A DNA stretch of 16,811 nucleotides from an uncultured Clostridia bacterium (GCA_934446135.1 CAKSDT010000032.1:1-16811), one strand, 5' to 3'. Counted from the first letter of the stretch, positions 1 to 8,639 are shown. Numbers and translations are program-made. The notes: generated by a model from the sequence alone, not told the origin.

Positions 1-307
1 ACTGTTGACCGTTAACTGACAAACTTAAAGCATACCATTTGTCATAATCCAATTTTGCCGAAAACACATACTCTGTCTTATCTTCGTTTACACTTTTTTG
101 TGAAAGTGCCACACCATCTATATTGGCGGCTACACTCTCTTGTGCTGAAGAAAACTTAACTGTAATACCATTTGGGCTCGCATAAAGATCATAAACCGGT
201 GCGGTTTCAGCATAGACACTTACACCTGTGGGAAGTATCATAGTTAAAACCATTATTAATGCAAATACCCTTATGCTAAATTTACTTTTTAATAGATTCC
301 TTTTCAC
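1..307 (-). CDS. Secreted protein, N-terminal part only (runs off the window)
   Basis: The reading frame is open from a GTG at 305-307 to the window edge, about 102 codons. A strong GGAGGA ribosome binding site at 314-319 sits six bases upstream, and this decides the start. The product begins with a Lys/Arg-rich segment (VKRNLLKSKFSIR), then a hydrophobic stretch ending TGVSVYA before ETAP, which is a typical Sec signal peptide with cleavage around residue 32. The mature part (APVYDLYASPNGITVKFSS...) looks like a beta-rich extracellular domain; I cannot assign a family. The gene starts 15 bases after the stop of the beta-helix enzyme gene and is very likely the next gene of the same operon, so a secreted glycan-binding or glycan-degrading protein is plausible. 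That role is inference from position only. Confidence 0.75.
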   Translation of the reverse strand, partial: MKRNLLKSKFSIRVFALIMVLTMILPTGVSVYAETAPVYDLYASPNGITVKFSSAQESVAANIDGVALSQKSVNEDKTEYVFSAKLDYDKWYALSLSVNGQQ

Positions 308-322
308 TTAAAATCCTCCATT

Positions 323-2956
323 TCAATATAGGGTTATTTCGTTATACAAAAACGTAATTATGTCCATATCTGCCTCTTGGTCAAACAAATCCTCTTTTCC
401 AATTGCTATAAGCCCGCAATCGTTCCAAAAAACTTTATAATCAAGCAATTCAGACACTGCTCTAAGCGGTACATATGTCCTGTTATTGTATTCCACAGGA
501 GGTTTTTCCATTTGTATTGTTGCTCCGTCTTTTACAACCGAATTGCTGCCCATAACCATTGAAAGTGACATATCCTTTGAATTTATTGTGATTGTCTTGG
601 TTTCATCATCATACCCAACTTCTGCACCAAGGCTTTCAGCAATGAAACGTAAAGGAACATAAGTTGTATCTCCTGCTAACAACGGCATTATGCTTTCATC
701 TTTTTCGTCAATAGTAGTAACAGTTCCATTTACTATGGCATTTGGGGTGTTAAGTCCCAATACTGTAGCATTTTTAACACGATCGTATGCACGGTCGTTA
801 TATCTTCCTATTCTGGTTGAAGGAACCTGCTTGAAATCAGGTAATGCTCCTGCAACTTTTTCTTGACCTTCCGGTGTAAGCAAATAATTTCCGTTTTTCA
901 TATCATAAAAACCGGGATCACTTGAAAAATCAGCATTTCCTTCATTATACAAGTCAAGGAACGATGAGGCTATCGAATCTGCCTGGGTATTAATCCTTAA
1001 ATTGTTGAAGGATTTCGTACCCATAGCATCGTTAGGATGATTGTTATAAATATTATAAAGATCCGGAAATGCCTTCTTCCAAGGCTCGCTCCGATACGGC
1101 AATTTTCTTAAAGAGGTATGAATTTTGCCTACCTCAGGATCTACCAAACTGGGCCACATCGAACGATCATCAAATTTAACACCAATTTTTGCATTTACAA
1201 TAATATTGTTATAAAGAATTGTATCTCTCGATCCACTAAGATGAATACCTTTAGGATAATCCTCAATAATATTTCCTACACAAAGTGAACCGCTGGTGGC
1301 GTCATCAAGGTAAATTCCGCATAAACCAAGGGCATCCAAATTTCCCATTTTGTTATTGAAACTATGTACATAATTATACCTAAATATATTTCCGTATACT
1401 GTCACGGCACCGTTACCGGCATAAATCGCCCCGCCATCCGTAACACTCTGTGTAACATCCCAAACATCGTTATACTCAACTATATTAAGTTGTGTACCAT
1501 AGTCGGAGGCCGGTCCGAAAACAGAAATGCCAGCGTCATCACTACCGTGAACATCATTATTTGAAATACGGTTGCCAACTCCACCCATAAGACAAATATT
1601 TTCAGCTCTGGCAAAATCATAAATATGATTATTTTCAATGTAGTTGTTTGATTTGGTCAGAGTCTCTGAATCTCCGCCACTAATATACAACTGAGCTGTT
1701 GTTGTACAACTCTTAATCCCGTTGTATGAACCGCCTGTAACCGCTAATCTGCACTTTCCTTCATTTACGCAATTTAAAATTTCATTGTGAGAGCCACCGG
1801 CAATCTCTGCAGCAGAATGATACTTACTTCCTGTGCCAAAAGTTACATTTCTAAGTGTAATGTAGTCACCTGTTATCTTTATCATCGGTCCGGATGTCAA
1901 AACAACTAAAGAAATATCAGTCGAACTATCAGCATCGTCAGGCAGAACACAATAAAGTTTTCCATTTCCGTCTGTCCAATATTCACCGGGAACATCCAGT
2001 TCTTCAAGCATATGCCATGCCCAGAATGTCCAACCCGGCTTCTTAAATGAACTTGTAAAAAGCAAAGAATGTGTACAATTTATTGTCTCATTTTCCTTGT
2101 CTATTTTAAAATAACAATCACTCTTTGACCAACCAACGCCAAAAAATCCCTGAATAACACCGCGTTCGTGCTCGCCCCACTTCAAGTATCTCTTATTATC
2201 AGATTTTATTATAAATCCGTCCTCAGGATGCCTCTGATCTTCCGGAATATAACCAGGATTGGCTTTTTTGTCATCCCCGTAATAATCGGAATCTTCACCT
2301 TGATGTAATATCTCAGTTATTACCATTGTTCCGTCACCGTTAGGATATCTTGCCGGCCCATACAGCATTCCATCTACTGACAGCACAACATCACTTTTAA
2401 ATCTCGGCTGCGGAAACACCACATTACCTCTTTGAGCAAGTTCATAACACGGCTCTCTTCCATTAAATCCTGTAGATTTCAAATCAAGAACTCTGATTTT
2501 GTCTCTTGCAGATTCCTCGATTACTTTACTTAAAATATTTTGATCTGTAACCTTTTTAAAGTCCTTAAGAGGAATTTTCTTACTTCCTGTAATAATTGCT
2601 TTTTCGTTTTTGTAACCGCGATATACTATCGGGGCATCTTTAGTTCCTGAATCGTTTTTATCTAGTATTAATGTTTTATTAAATTCATACCTTCCTTCAC
2701 GAAGGTATACACAAGCACCGTCCTTACCTAATTCACCGCTTTTTTTAAGTTCCCGTATTCTGTTTCTTGCTTTCTCTATTGTATCAAATGGATTATCGAT
2801 TGTTCCGTTTCCCCCCGGTTTTGCAGTCGGTGAAACAAACAATATCGTTTTATCAACACCGCTAAACGGTCCGATTTCGTTTGCCGATACAACATATGGA
2901 CACAACATAGCAATTATCAAAGCGGCAATTAAACCTTTTTTCATCATTTTGTTCAT
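323..2956 (-). CDS. Secreted right-handed beta-helix (glycoside hydrolase-like) protein with C-terminal stalk domain
   Basis: The product is 877 aa from the ATG at 2954-2956, chosen because GAGGAG lies seven bases upstream; an in-frame TTG five codons earlier overlaps that site. Residues 1-25 form a signal peptide (cleavage after VVSA). Residues of about 30-115 (FVSPTAKPGGNGTIDNPFDTIEKAR..., then YRGYKNEKAIITGSKKI) are the opening typical of right-handed parallel beta-helix carbohydrate-active enzymes. Repeated Asn-rich rungs (YIENNHIYDF, NIVEYNDVWDV, NIFRYNYVH, ILYNNIIVN) and the motifs TDGGAIY and GIYLDD continue to about residue 600. This resembles GH141/GH120-type proteins more than pectate lyases, but the family is not proven. 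Residues of about 735-855 are a copper-amine-oxidase N-terminal-like stalk domain, with TYVPLR at about 765 and 827; it is structural and carries no oxidase. The gene lies 11 bases after the solute-binding protein gene, which suggests action on the imported glycan outside the cell. Confidence 0.85.
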   Translation of the reverse strand: MNKMMKKGLIAALIIAMLCPYVVSANEIGPFSGVDKTILFVSPTAKPGGNGTIDNPFDTIEKARNRIRELKKSGELGKDGACVYLREGRYEFNKTLILDKNDSGTKDAPIVYRGYKNEKAIITGSKKIPLKDFKKVTDQNILSKVIEESARDKIRVLDLKSTGFNGREPCYELAQRGNVVFPQPRFKSDVVLSVDGMLYGPARYPNGDGTMVITEILHQGEDSDYYGDDKKANPGYIPEDQRHPEDGFIIKSDNKRYLKWGEHERGVIQGFFGVGWSKSDCYFKIDKENETINCTHSLLFTSSFKKPGWTFWAWHMLEELDVPGEYWTDGNGKLYCVLPDDADSSTDISLVVLTSGPMIKITGDYITLRNVTFGTGSKYHSAAEIAGGSHNEILNCVNEGKCRLAVTGGSYNGIKSCTTTAQLYISGGDSETLTKSNNYIENNHIYDFARAENICLMGGVGNRISNNDVHGSDDAGISVFGPASDYGTQLNIVEYNDVWDVTQSVTDGGAIYAGNGAVTVYGNIFRYNYVHSFNNKMGNLDALGLCGIYLDDATSGSLCVGNIIEDYPKGIHLSGSRDTILYNNIIVNAKIGVKFDDRSMWPSLVDPEVGKIHTSLRKLPYRSEPWKKAFPDLYNIYNNHPNDAMGTKSFNNLRINTQADSIASSFLDLYNEGNADFSSDPGFYDMKNGNYLLTPEGQEKVAGALPDFKQVPSTRIGRYNDRAYDRVKNATVLGLNTPNAIVNGTVTTIDEKDESIMPLLAGDTTYVPLRFIAESLGAEVGYDDETKTITINSKDMSLSMVMGSNSVVKDGATIQMEKPPVEYNNRTYVPLRAVSELLDYKVFWNDCGLIAIGKEDLFDQEADMDIITFLYNEITLY

Positions 2957-2967
2957 ATTCGTACTCC

Positions 2968-4401
2968 TCAACCTTTCTTTGACTGAAAGTCTTTAAGTTG
3001 TTTGTTTAATTCTTCATAAACTTTATCTATACCCGCCATTTTCATTTCTTTACGATAACCTTCAATGTACTCGTCAATATTTTCTACGCCTTTGTTCATA
3101 AGGTTATATTTATCATTAACTTTCTGCACCTGGGCGTACTCTGTTCTTACATTTGTGTTGTCAAAACTGAATCCAATAGTATCATACTTAAGTGCCTCAT
3201 CATTAAATTTCTTTGTATCTTCCCAAATACTATCATCCTGCCCTTCCATAAGAAGTGCATTAAACTGATTACCAAACTTCCATGCCTGGAGCGGTGCATA
3301 TCCGCCTTCCTTATTAATAACTACTCTGTCATTAACAACATTGTAATGTTTACCTTCAATTCCGAAACAAATCAAATTATATAAATCTTTATTTGTATTT
3401 ATAAGTTCAATGAATTTAACAGCCTCTTCAGGATGTTTTGAATTTCTATTAACACCAATCATCGTTGAAGAACCTATAAGACCCGAAAGGTGTCCCCTTG
3501 TCATCTGTTTGCTATATACTTCATAACCTGTATTTGCATAAATTGCCTGTGCGACTCCAGGTTTCCATGTAGTCATTGATACTGCATACTTGCCGGCTTT
3601 ATAGTCCTGATCATCTTCCATCACTGCGGCAACATCTTTTCTTATGTAACCTTTTTTGAACCATTCGCTCATAAGTCTCGGATATGTTTCAAAATCTTTA
3701 AAGTCTATATCTTTTTTTGCAATTGTTTTACCATTCTCGATTGTAACGGAAATACCCGTGGCAACCCCTTCTTTCTCAATTCTGCCTTTATAATTTCCAA
3801 TAACCGCAGTCGTCCTGAAAGGATATACTTCGGGATGGGTCTCTTTCACCCATTTCAAGAACGGTTCAAGATCTTCCATATACACAATTTTATCAACATC
3901 CAAGCCATATTCGTCCGCCAAATCCTTTTTTATGTTTACAGACGATGAATTTGCAAAAACCTGCTGATTGGGTACAGCGTAGATTTTCCCGTCAAGTGTT
4001 ACACTATCCCATAAATAATCGGGAATTGATTTCTTAAGATCGGGCATTTTTTCAATATATTCTGTTATATCAAGCAAGCCTCCTTTTTGTGCTGCTGATG
4101 AATAACCGTTGATAAAACCGGTAAAGCATAAATCATACGAGTCTGTACCGCTTGCCATATTCATCTTCATACGCTCAGAGTATGCTCCCTGATCAATATA
4201 CTGTATCTGAATCTTTGCACCGATAGCGGGCACTGTGATTTCGTTAACTTTTGCCATAACCGCATCATTATCTGACTGTTTATCGCCCCACATAAGCCAT
4301 ACCAATGTAGGTACGCCTCCGGCGGTCTGTTTCTTTTTGCCGCAGCCTGTAAATGGAAGAACCATACACACTGCGAGTATTAATGCTATTACCTTTTTCA
4401 T
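2968..4401 (-). CDS. ABC transporter sugar-binding lipoprotein (YtcQ/LipO type)
   Basis: The product is 477 aa. The N-terminus is a lipoprotein signal (MKKVIALILAVCMV then LPFTGC), with Cys20 as the expected lipidated residue. The mature protein opens TLVWLMWGDKQSDNDAV and contains SGTDSYDLCFTG, as in family 1 extracellular solute-binding proteins for oligosaccharides. The C-terminal part (DTIGFSFDNTNVRTEYAQV... to AGIDKVYEELNKQL) matches the DUF3502-type end seen in the YtcQ/LipO group. The start has a good AAGGAG site about nine bases upstream. The gene lies 40 bases after the second permease gene and 11 bases before the beta-helix gene, so all are likely one transcript. Its role is to capture an oligosaccharide at the outer membrane face and deliver it to the permeases. 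The substrate is not readable from sequence; fucose- or L-galactose-containing glycan is inferred from the neighbouring GH95. Confidence 0.92.
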   Translation of the reverse strand: MKKVIALILAVCMVLPFTGCGKKKQTAGGVPTLVWLMWGDKQSDNDAVMAKVNEITVPAIGAKIQIQYIDQGAYSERMKMNMASGTDSYDLCFTGFINGYSSAAQKGGLLDITEYIEKMPDLKKSIPDYLWDSVTLDGKIYAVPNQQVFANSSSVNIKKDLADEYGLDVDKIVYMEDLEPFLKWVKETHPEVYPFRTTAVIGNYKGRIEKEGVATGISVTIENGKTIAKKDIDFKDFETYPRLMSEWFKKGYIRKDVAAVMEDDQDYKAGKYAVSMTTWKPGVAQAIYANTGYEVYSKQMTRGHLSGLIGSSTMIGVNRNSKHPEEAVKFIELINTNKDLYNLICFGIEGKHYNVVNDRVVINKEGGYAPLQAWKFGNQFNALLMEGQDDSIWEDTKKFNDEALKYDTIGFSFDNTNVRTEYAQVQKVNDKYNLMNKGVENIDEYIEGYRKEMKMAGIDKVYEELNKQLKDFQSKKG

Positions 4402-4441
4402 AATAAATATCTCCTTTTTTATATAAAATTAATTTATAGAA

Positions 4442-5323
4442 TCAACCTTTTACAGAACCAACCGTCATTCCTTTTACAAAATACTTTTGGAAGAACGGGA
4501 ACACCAAAAGTGCCGGTCCTGCAACTACAACAGCCATTGCCATCCTTACAGTTTCAGACGGTATGTCCGCAAAGTCCATCAAACCCATTGCTGCCGAGTT
4601 TTCATTCTGAAGCATCTGAATATTCTGCATTATTTTTTGGAGTAAATATTGCAAACTGATAAGATCCGAATCATTTATATATAGCATTGCAGTCATCCAG
4701 TCATTCCATTTTGAAAGAAATAAAAATAATGCAACCGTAGCAATTACAGGTTTTACAAGTGGCAAACTTATCTGGAAAAATATTCTGTACTGACTTGCAC
4801 CGTCAATTTTTGCCGCCTCACTTAACGCAGTAGGAAGTTGTGAAAATGATGTTCTCATCATAAAAACATACCACGGATTTATCAAACCCGGAATTATGTA
4901 TACCCAAAGCGTATCATCTAAGTGAAGATACTTTGTTATAAGTATATATGTTGGAACAAGACCGCCCGAGAATAGCATCGTGAAGTAAAGGAAAAATGAC
5001 ATTCCTGATCTGCCTTTTACCTTTTTGTTTGCAAGAACATACGACATACCAGCCATTAAGAATACACCAATCAAAGTAAACAGAACGGAAGCAATTATTG
5101 TAATCTTATATGCGTTAACTATTGATGCCGGGTTTGCAAAAACGAATTTATAGGCAGCCAAACTGAATTTTTGAGGCAATAAACTGTAACCGTTTGCTAT
5201 TATACATTTCTCATCCGTAAGCGACACCGAAACCACTAACAAAAACGGAAATAGAACTATCGCTGACATAATTATAAACAGTACATTAAGTATTATCTGA
5301 CTTTTTTTATGTTGTTTATCCAT
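4442..5323 (-). CDS. Carbohydrate ABC transporter permease (YtcP/LplC type)
   Basis: The product is 293 aa from the ATG at 5321-5323, preceded by AGGGGG eight bases upstream. An in-frame GTG three codons earlier touches that site and is unlikely. Six hydrophobic membrane segments are visible. The EAA loop that contacts the ATPase is at residues of about 168-187 (SEAAKIDGASQYRIFFQISL). The C-terminus FFQKYFVKGMTVGSVKG is diagnostic of this permease class. It is the second permease of a CUT1-type importer and would pair with the permease encoded 19 bases upstream. The usual order in such operons puts the binding protein first or between; here it follows both permeases. No ATPase is encoded in the window; MsmX-like shared ATPases normally serve this group. 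Confidence 0.93.
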   Translation of the reverse strand: MDKQHKKSQIILNVLFIIMSAIVLFPFLLVVSVSLTDEKCIIANGYSLLPQKFSLAAYKFVFANPASIVNAYKITIIASVLFTLIGVFLMAGMSYVLANKKVKGRSGMSFFLYFTMLFSGGLVPTYILITKYLHLDDTLWVYIIPGLINPWYVFMMRTSFSQLPTALSEAAKIDGASQYRIFFQISLPLVKPVIATVALFLFLSKWNDWMTAMLYINDSDLISLQYLLQKIMQNIQMLQNENSAAMGLMDFADIPSETVRMAMAVVVAGPALLVFPFFQKYFVKGMTVGSVKG

Positions 5324-5342
5324 ATTTTTCACCCCCTGCCGA

Positions 5343-6305
5343 CTAAAACAACGAATTTTCCGGAGAAACTTTTTTTACAATAGCATTTGTTGCTATAACC
5401 AAAACAAATCCTACCACTGACTGCAACAAACCTGCTGCCGAGGACAGACCCATTTCTCCCATAACTCTCATTGTTCTAAAAATATATGTATCTATTACAT
5501 CTGTTGTTTCATACAGTGCACCTACATTTCGGCTTAACTGATAAAACAGTCCGAAATCTGCACGGAATATCCCGCCAACCTTCATAATGCTAAGTATCGT
5601 AATAATCGGCACAAGTGACGGAAGCATAATATGCCATATTACCTTTCTCTGGTTTGCACCGTCAATTTTTGCTGCCTCATAAAGAGAGGAGTCTACACCC
5701 ATAAGTGTAGCATAATAAATCACACTGTCCATACCAAAATGTTTCCATACGGATGCAATAACCAAAATTACCGGCCATGCCTTAGGTGTTGAATACCAAT
5801 CTATACCCTTTCCTCCAAAATGCTCAATTAACATATTGAGCATACCATACTGGGGATGCAATATTGCATAAGCCATATATGATACAACAACCCAAGACAT
5901 GAAATTCGGTGTTATCAAAATTGTCTGATATACCTTCGTTGCCCTGCGGCTGGTTAAATGATAAAGTAACAGCCCCAAAGCTACCGCGGCAATCGTTCCT
6001 ATAATAATGAACAAAATATTCATGTATAAAGTATTCCACGTAATCTGCGGAAAATCTTTTGATAAAACCAAGAACTTGAAGTTATCAAACCCAACCCATT
6101 TACTTCCAAAAATTCCCAAATCATACCTGTAATCCTTGAATGCTATAATAACTCCAAACATCGGCACATAGCAAAAAATGAACACTAATAACAACGGTAT
6201 TGCCGCTATCGTATAGCATTGAAATGAATCACTTCTTAGACAATTAACAATCCGTTTCATGACATTATTTTTCTCTCTTGCAGTAATTTCTTTTTGATTA
6301 TCCAT
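5343..6305 (-). CDS. Carbohydrate ABC transporter permease (LplB type)
   Basis: The product is 320 aa, starting at an ATG with a GGGTGAGGG ribosome binding site six bases upstream. A charged cytoplasmic N-terminus is followed by six membrane segments, the first around residues 31-55 (YTIAAIPLLLVFIFCYVPMF). The motif GVIIAFKDYRYDLGIFGSKWVG that follows is characteristic of LplB permeases in sequence and position (given here as a landmark at about residues 51-72). The EAA loop is at residues of about 210-229 (EAAKIDGANQRKVIWHIMLP). It forms the membrane channel together with the YtcP-type permease. It lies 66 bases after the GH95 gene, the largest gap in the operon; I saw no clear terminator or strong promoter there. 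Confidence 0.93.
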   Translation of the reverse strand: MDNQKEITAREKNNVMKRIVNCLRSDSFQCYTIAAIPLLLVFIFCYVPMFGVIIAFKDYRYDLGIFGSKWVGFDNFKFLVLSKDFPQITWNTLYMNILFIIIGTIAAVALGLLLYHLTSRRATKVYQTILITPNFMSWVVVSYMAYAILHPQYGMLNMLIEHFGGKGIDWYSTPKAWPVILVIASVWKHFGMDSVIYYATLMGVDSSLYEAAKIDGANQRKVIWHIMLPSLVPIITILSIMKVGGIFRADFGLFYQLSRNVGALYETTDVIDTYIFRTMRVMGEMGLSSAAGLLQSVVGFVLVIATNAIVKKVSPENSLF

Positions 6306-6371
6306 TACAAACCCTCACCCTATTTTTTCTGATCATACAAATTAACTTGAAAGATTCTTCTATTCTGCATA

Positions 6372-8522
6372 TTATTTGTTATCTTTTATATTCTGATGTG
6401 TAATTTGTCCGTTTTCCCATGAAAAGTCAATTATTTTTCCGGTTCTTGTAACAAACCCCTTCACTTCTCCCGATTTCCATTCCTCAGGAAGTGCAGGAAG
6501 CAACTCTATCCTGCCGGTATGACTCTGCATAAGTGCTTCGCATATTGCTGCGGCGATACCGAAGTTTCCGTCTATCTGGAAAGGAGGGTGTGCATCAAAC
6601 ATATTCGGATATATAGACTTTTTAAACATATTCTTTATATGACGGTTTACTTTCTCTCCGTCTTTTAATCTTGCATATACATTTGCTATCCATGCGTTTG
6701 ACCAGCCTGTGTGTCCGCCTCCGTTTTCAAGGCGTGTTTCAAGCGTTTTCCTTACAGGTTCTGCGTATTTCTCATACTCCATAATGTCGGCAGGATAAAA
6801 TCCGTACAAGTGGGATATGTGTCTGTGCCCCAACTCATTTTCCTCAAATTCTTCTCCCCACTCAAGAATTCGTCCGTCCTTCCCGATTTTTACCGGTGCC
6901 AACTTTGATTTGATTTCCTCAAGATGCTTTGAATCTTCACCCAGCACACAAGACGCTTTGATGGTTTTGTCAAACAAATCATAAATTATTGACATATCCA
7001 TTGCACTGCCTTCGCAAACGCAGCATTTTTCTCCGTTATATACAAACTCATTTTCCGGTGAGGTTGACGGTCCGGTCACTAACCTGCCTTCCTGGTTTTC
7101 ATACATCCAGTCCTCTAAAAACTTTGTTGCCTCAACCATCACAGGATAATACTCTTTAAGAAATTCCTTATCACCTGTGTGTATATAATGTTCCCATATA
7201 TGACGGGTTGACCAAAATCCGCCCATCAACCAAAATCCCCACAATACTCCTTTGGTTGCTCCGCAATTAAAACGCCATAAATCACTGTTATGCCATGATG
7301 CCCAGCCTCTTAATCCCAATACATTTCCTTTTTCGGAAAACTCCCTGAGCATTTTAAAAAGCGGCATATGACATTCACCCAAATTCATTGTCTCTGTCGG
7401 CCAATAATTCATTTGCGTGTTTATATTCATTGTGTAATTACAATTCCACGGTGCAAACACATGATAGCACCAAATTCCCTGAAGAGTTCCCGGCTGTGTT
7501 CCGCAAAGCGAACTTGCAATCGTAAGATATCTTGAATAGTCAAACAAAAGAGTTGTAAGTCCGTTATCTGTAATTCCGTCAGAAACATTTTTTATACGCT
7601 CATCGGTCGGAATACTGTCAAAATTCTCACCGTCTATTTTTAAAGACACTCTGTCAAAATATTTTTTATATTCATTTGTATGGTGCTCTTTTAATTCTTC
7701 AAACGAAAATTCTGCCGCTTTGTTTAACGCCTCTAATGAAGAGTTAACATATTCTTTTCCTTCTGATACCGGCATTTTGTTATATCCGTTAAAACTCGTT
7801 TTGATTGAAAACAAAATTACAACTTCATCTGCTTTGTCAATCCAGATTGAATTTCCTCCCGAATAAGTCCGCCCTTTGGAAATTGCCCTTATCCTTGAAC
7901 AAAACCTCACACTTTCTTTGTCTTCATCATATTTTGCGTATCTTTCCTCAAAATCTATGTATGTAGGGCACTTTCCGCTTACAGTTACTGTATCGGGTGT
8001 ATATTCAACACTATGCTGCATCTCTACTGCCTGATATATATGAAAATCCAGCGGAGTTTCACTCTTTATTTTAATTGCCATAACATCGTCCGTTAAAGAT
8101 ACAAATGCCTCTTTCGTAACACATTTACCATCAAGTTTATATTCTGTCTTTACTACACCCGTTTCAAGGTCAAGTTCCCGTTTGTAATCTGTAACGGTGT
8201 CCGGAGAATTCACAATATCTATAAACATACTTCCGTAACTTACATATGCCTGTGATGTAACTCCGAACATAACATCCGATGTCATATCCGTAGCCGCCTT
8301 ATATTCTTTCTTATGAATAAGGTCCCTTATTTTCCTGATATCAGACATTGAATGTTTATCCTTAACCATATCAGGATAACCCGACCACAATGTTTCCTCA
8401 TTAATCTGAAATCTGTCCGATACGGCCCCCGAAAATACCATTGCACCTACTCTGCCGTTGCCTATCGGAATAGCCTCTTCCCAAACTCCGGCTGCTTTTT
8501 TATACCATAGTTTCCTGTTCAT
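6372..8522 (-). CDS. GH95 alpha-L-fucosidase / alpha-L-galactosidase, copy 1
   Basis: The product is 716 aa from the ATG at 8520-8522; AGGAGG lies about 13 bases upstream, and an in-frame TTG four codons earlier abuts that site. No signal peptide is present, so the enzyme is cytoplasmic. The GH95 N-terminal beta-domain starts WYKKAAGVWEEAIPIGNGR. The (alpha/alpha)6 catalytic domain has MNINTQMNYW (Asn366, Asn368), TSPENEF (Glu490) and QIDGNFG (Asp651). These correspond in order and spacing to the Asn/Asn/Glu/Asp active-site residues of Bifidobacterium AfcA. HRHISHLYGFYP and GGGHTGWSNAWI are also family signatures. It acts by inverting hydrolysis of terminal alpha-L-fucosyl (or L-galactosyl) residues; which sugar cannot be decided here. 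It is the first gene of the transporter operon, so it probably processes imported oligosaccharide. The whole gene is duplicated, base for base as far as read, at 9922-12072. Confidence 0.95.
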   Translation of the reverse strand: MNRKLWYKKAAGVWEEAIPIGNGRVGAMVFSGAVSDRFQINEETLWSGYPDMVKDKHSMSDIRKIRDLIHKKEYKAATDMTSDVMFGVTSQAYVSYGSMFIDIVNSPDTVTDYKRELDLETGVVKTEYKLDGKCVTKEAFVSLTDDVMAIKIKSETPLDFHIYQAVEMQHSVEYTPDTVTVSGKCPTYIDFEERYAKYDEDKESVRFCSRIRAISKGRTYSGGNSIWIDKADEVVILFSIKTSFNGYNKMPVSEGKEYVNSSLEALNKAAEFSFEELKEHHTNEYKKYFDRVSLKIDGENFDSIPTDERIKNVSDGITDNGLTTLLFDYSRYLTIASSLCGTQPGTLQGIWCYHVFAPWNCNYTMNINTQMNYWPTETMNLGECHMPLFKMLREFSEKGNVLGLRGWASWHNSDLWRFNCGATKGVLWGFWLMGGFWSTRHIWEHYIHTGDKEFLKEYYPVMVEATKFLEDWMYENQEGRLVTGPSTSPENEFVYNGEKCCVCEGSAMDMSIIYDLFDKTIKASCVLGEDSKHLEEIKSKLAPVKIGKDGRILEWGEEFEENELGHRHISHLYGFYPADIMEYEKYAEPVRKTLETRLENGGGHTGWSNAWIANVYARLKDGEKVNRHIKNMFKKSIYPNMFDAHPPFQIDGNFGIAAAICEALMQSHTGRIELLPALPEEWKSGEVKGFVTRTGKIIDFSWENGQITHQNIKDNK

Positions 8523-8559
8523 AATGCAAAGCAATCCTCCTATACAGTTCTCTACGGTA

Positions 8560-8589
8560 ATTATACCTTAATTCTGTAACTGTTTTCAA
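8560..8589 (-). promoter_or_regulatory. Sigma-A promoter of GH95 copy 1 and the transporter operon
   Basis: Read on the minus strand, TTGAAA (8584-8589) is followed by an 18-base spacer and a consensus TATAAT (8560-8565). Transcription should start near 8553, giving a leader of about 30 bases that carries AGGAGG. The -35 hexamer is the last part of the block shared with copy B. Confidence 0.75.
8575..8588 (-). promoter_or_regulatory. Catabolite-responsive (cre-like) site over the -35, copy 1
   Basis: The minus-strand sequence TGAAAACAGTTACA agrees with the CcpA consensus TGWAANCGNTNWCA at 13 of 14 positions; the only mismatch is the central G, which is A. It overlaps the -35 hexamer and spacer, where CcpA binding would repress. 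The central CG is usually well kept in real sites, so this stays tentative. Confidence 0.4.
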
Positions 8590-8603
8590 TTATCATTTTT
8601 AAG

Positions 8604-8619
8604 AAATAGTACACTATTT
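8604..8619. promoter_or_regulatory. Operator-like perfect dyad between divergent promoters
   Basis: AAATAGT-AC-ACTATTT is a perfect 7-bp inverted repeat with a 2-base centre. It lies 15 bases outside the GH95 -35 box, centred near -59 from the predicted GH95 start and near -63 from the serine hydrolase start. A related, imperfect dyad is at the matching position upstream of GH95 copy 2. The GT-centre-AC layout resembles GntR-type sites, but no regulator gene is in the window, so the binding protein is unknown. Confidence 0.45.
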
Positions 8620-8639
8620 TAGGATGTTTTTGTTAATTC

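Larger units (their letters stand above)
6371..8589. repeat. Long direct repeat, copy A (2,219 bp identical to 9921-12139)
   Basis: This segment and 9921-12139 read the same at a constant offset of 3,550 bases. The two encoded proteins are identical over their full length, and the DNA compared line by line shows no difference, including synonymous positions. Identity stops sharply: at 6370/9920 the bases are t/c and at 8590/12140 they are t/g. The block contains the complete GH95 gene, its ribosome binding site, and the promoter up to the outer edge of the -35 hexamer. No inverted terminal repeats, target-site duplication or transposase is seen. Confidence 0.95.

Noticed and set aside
323..2956. 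Copper amine oxidase
   Set aside because: Only the small N-terminal-like stalk domain is present at the C-terminus; the catalytic oxidase domain is absent.
2957..2971. TTG start for the beta-helix gene
   Set aside because: It overlaps the ribosome binding site that serves the ATG at 2954-2956, and it adds residues before a normal signal peptide.
6306..6371. Separate promoter for the transporter genes after GH95 copy 1
   Set aside because: A TATGAT hexamer is present on the minus strand but no -35-like sequence lies at a suitable distance; the evidence is too weak to report.
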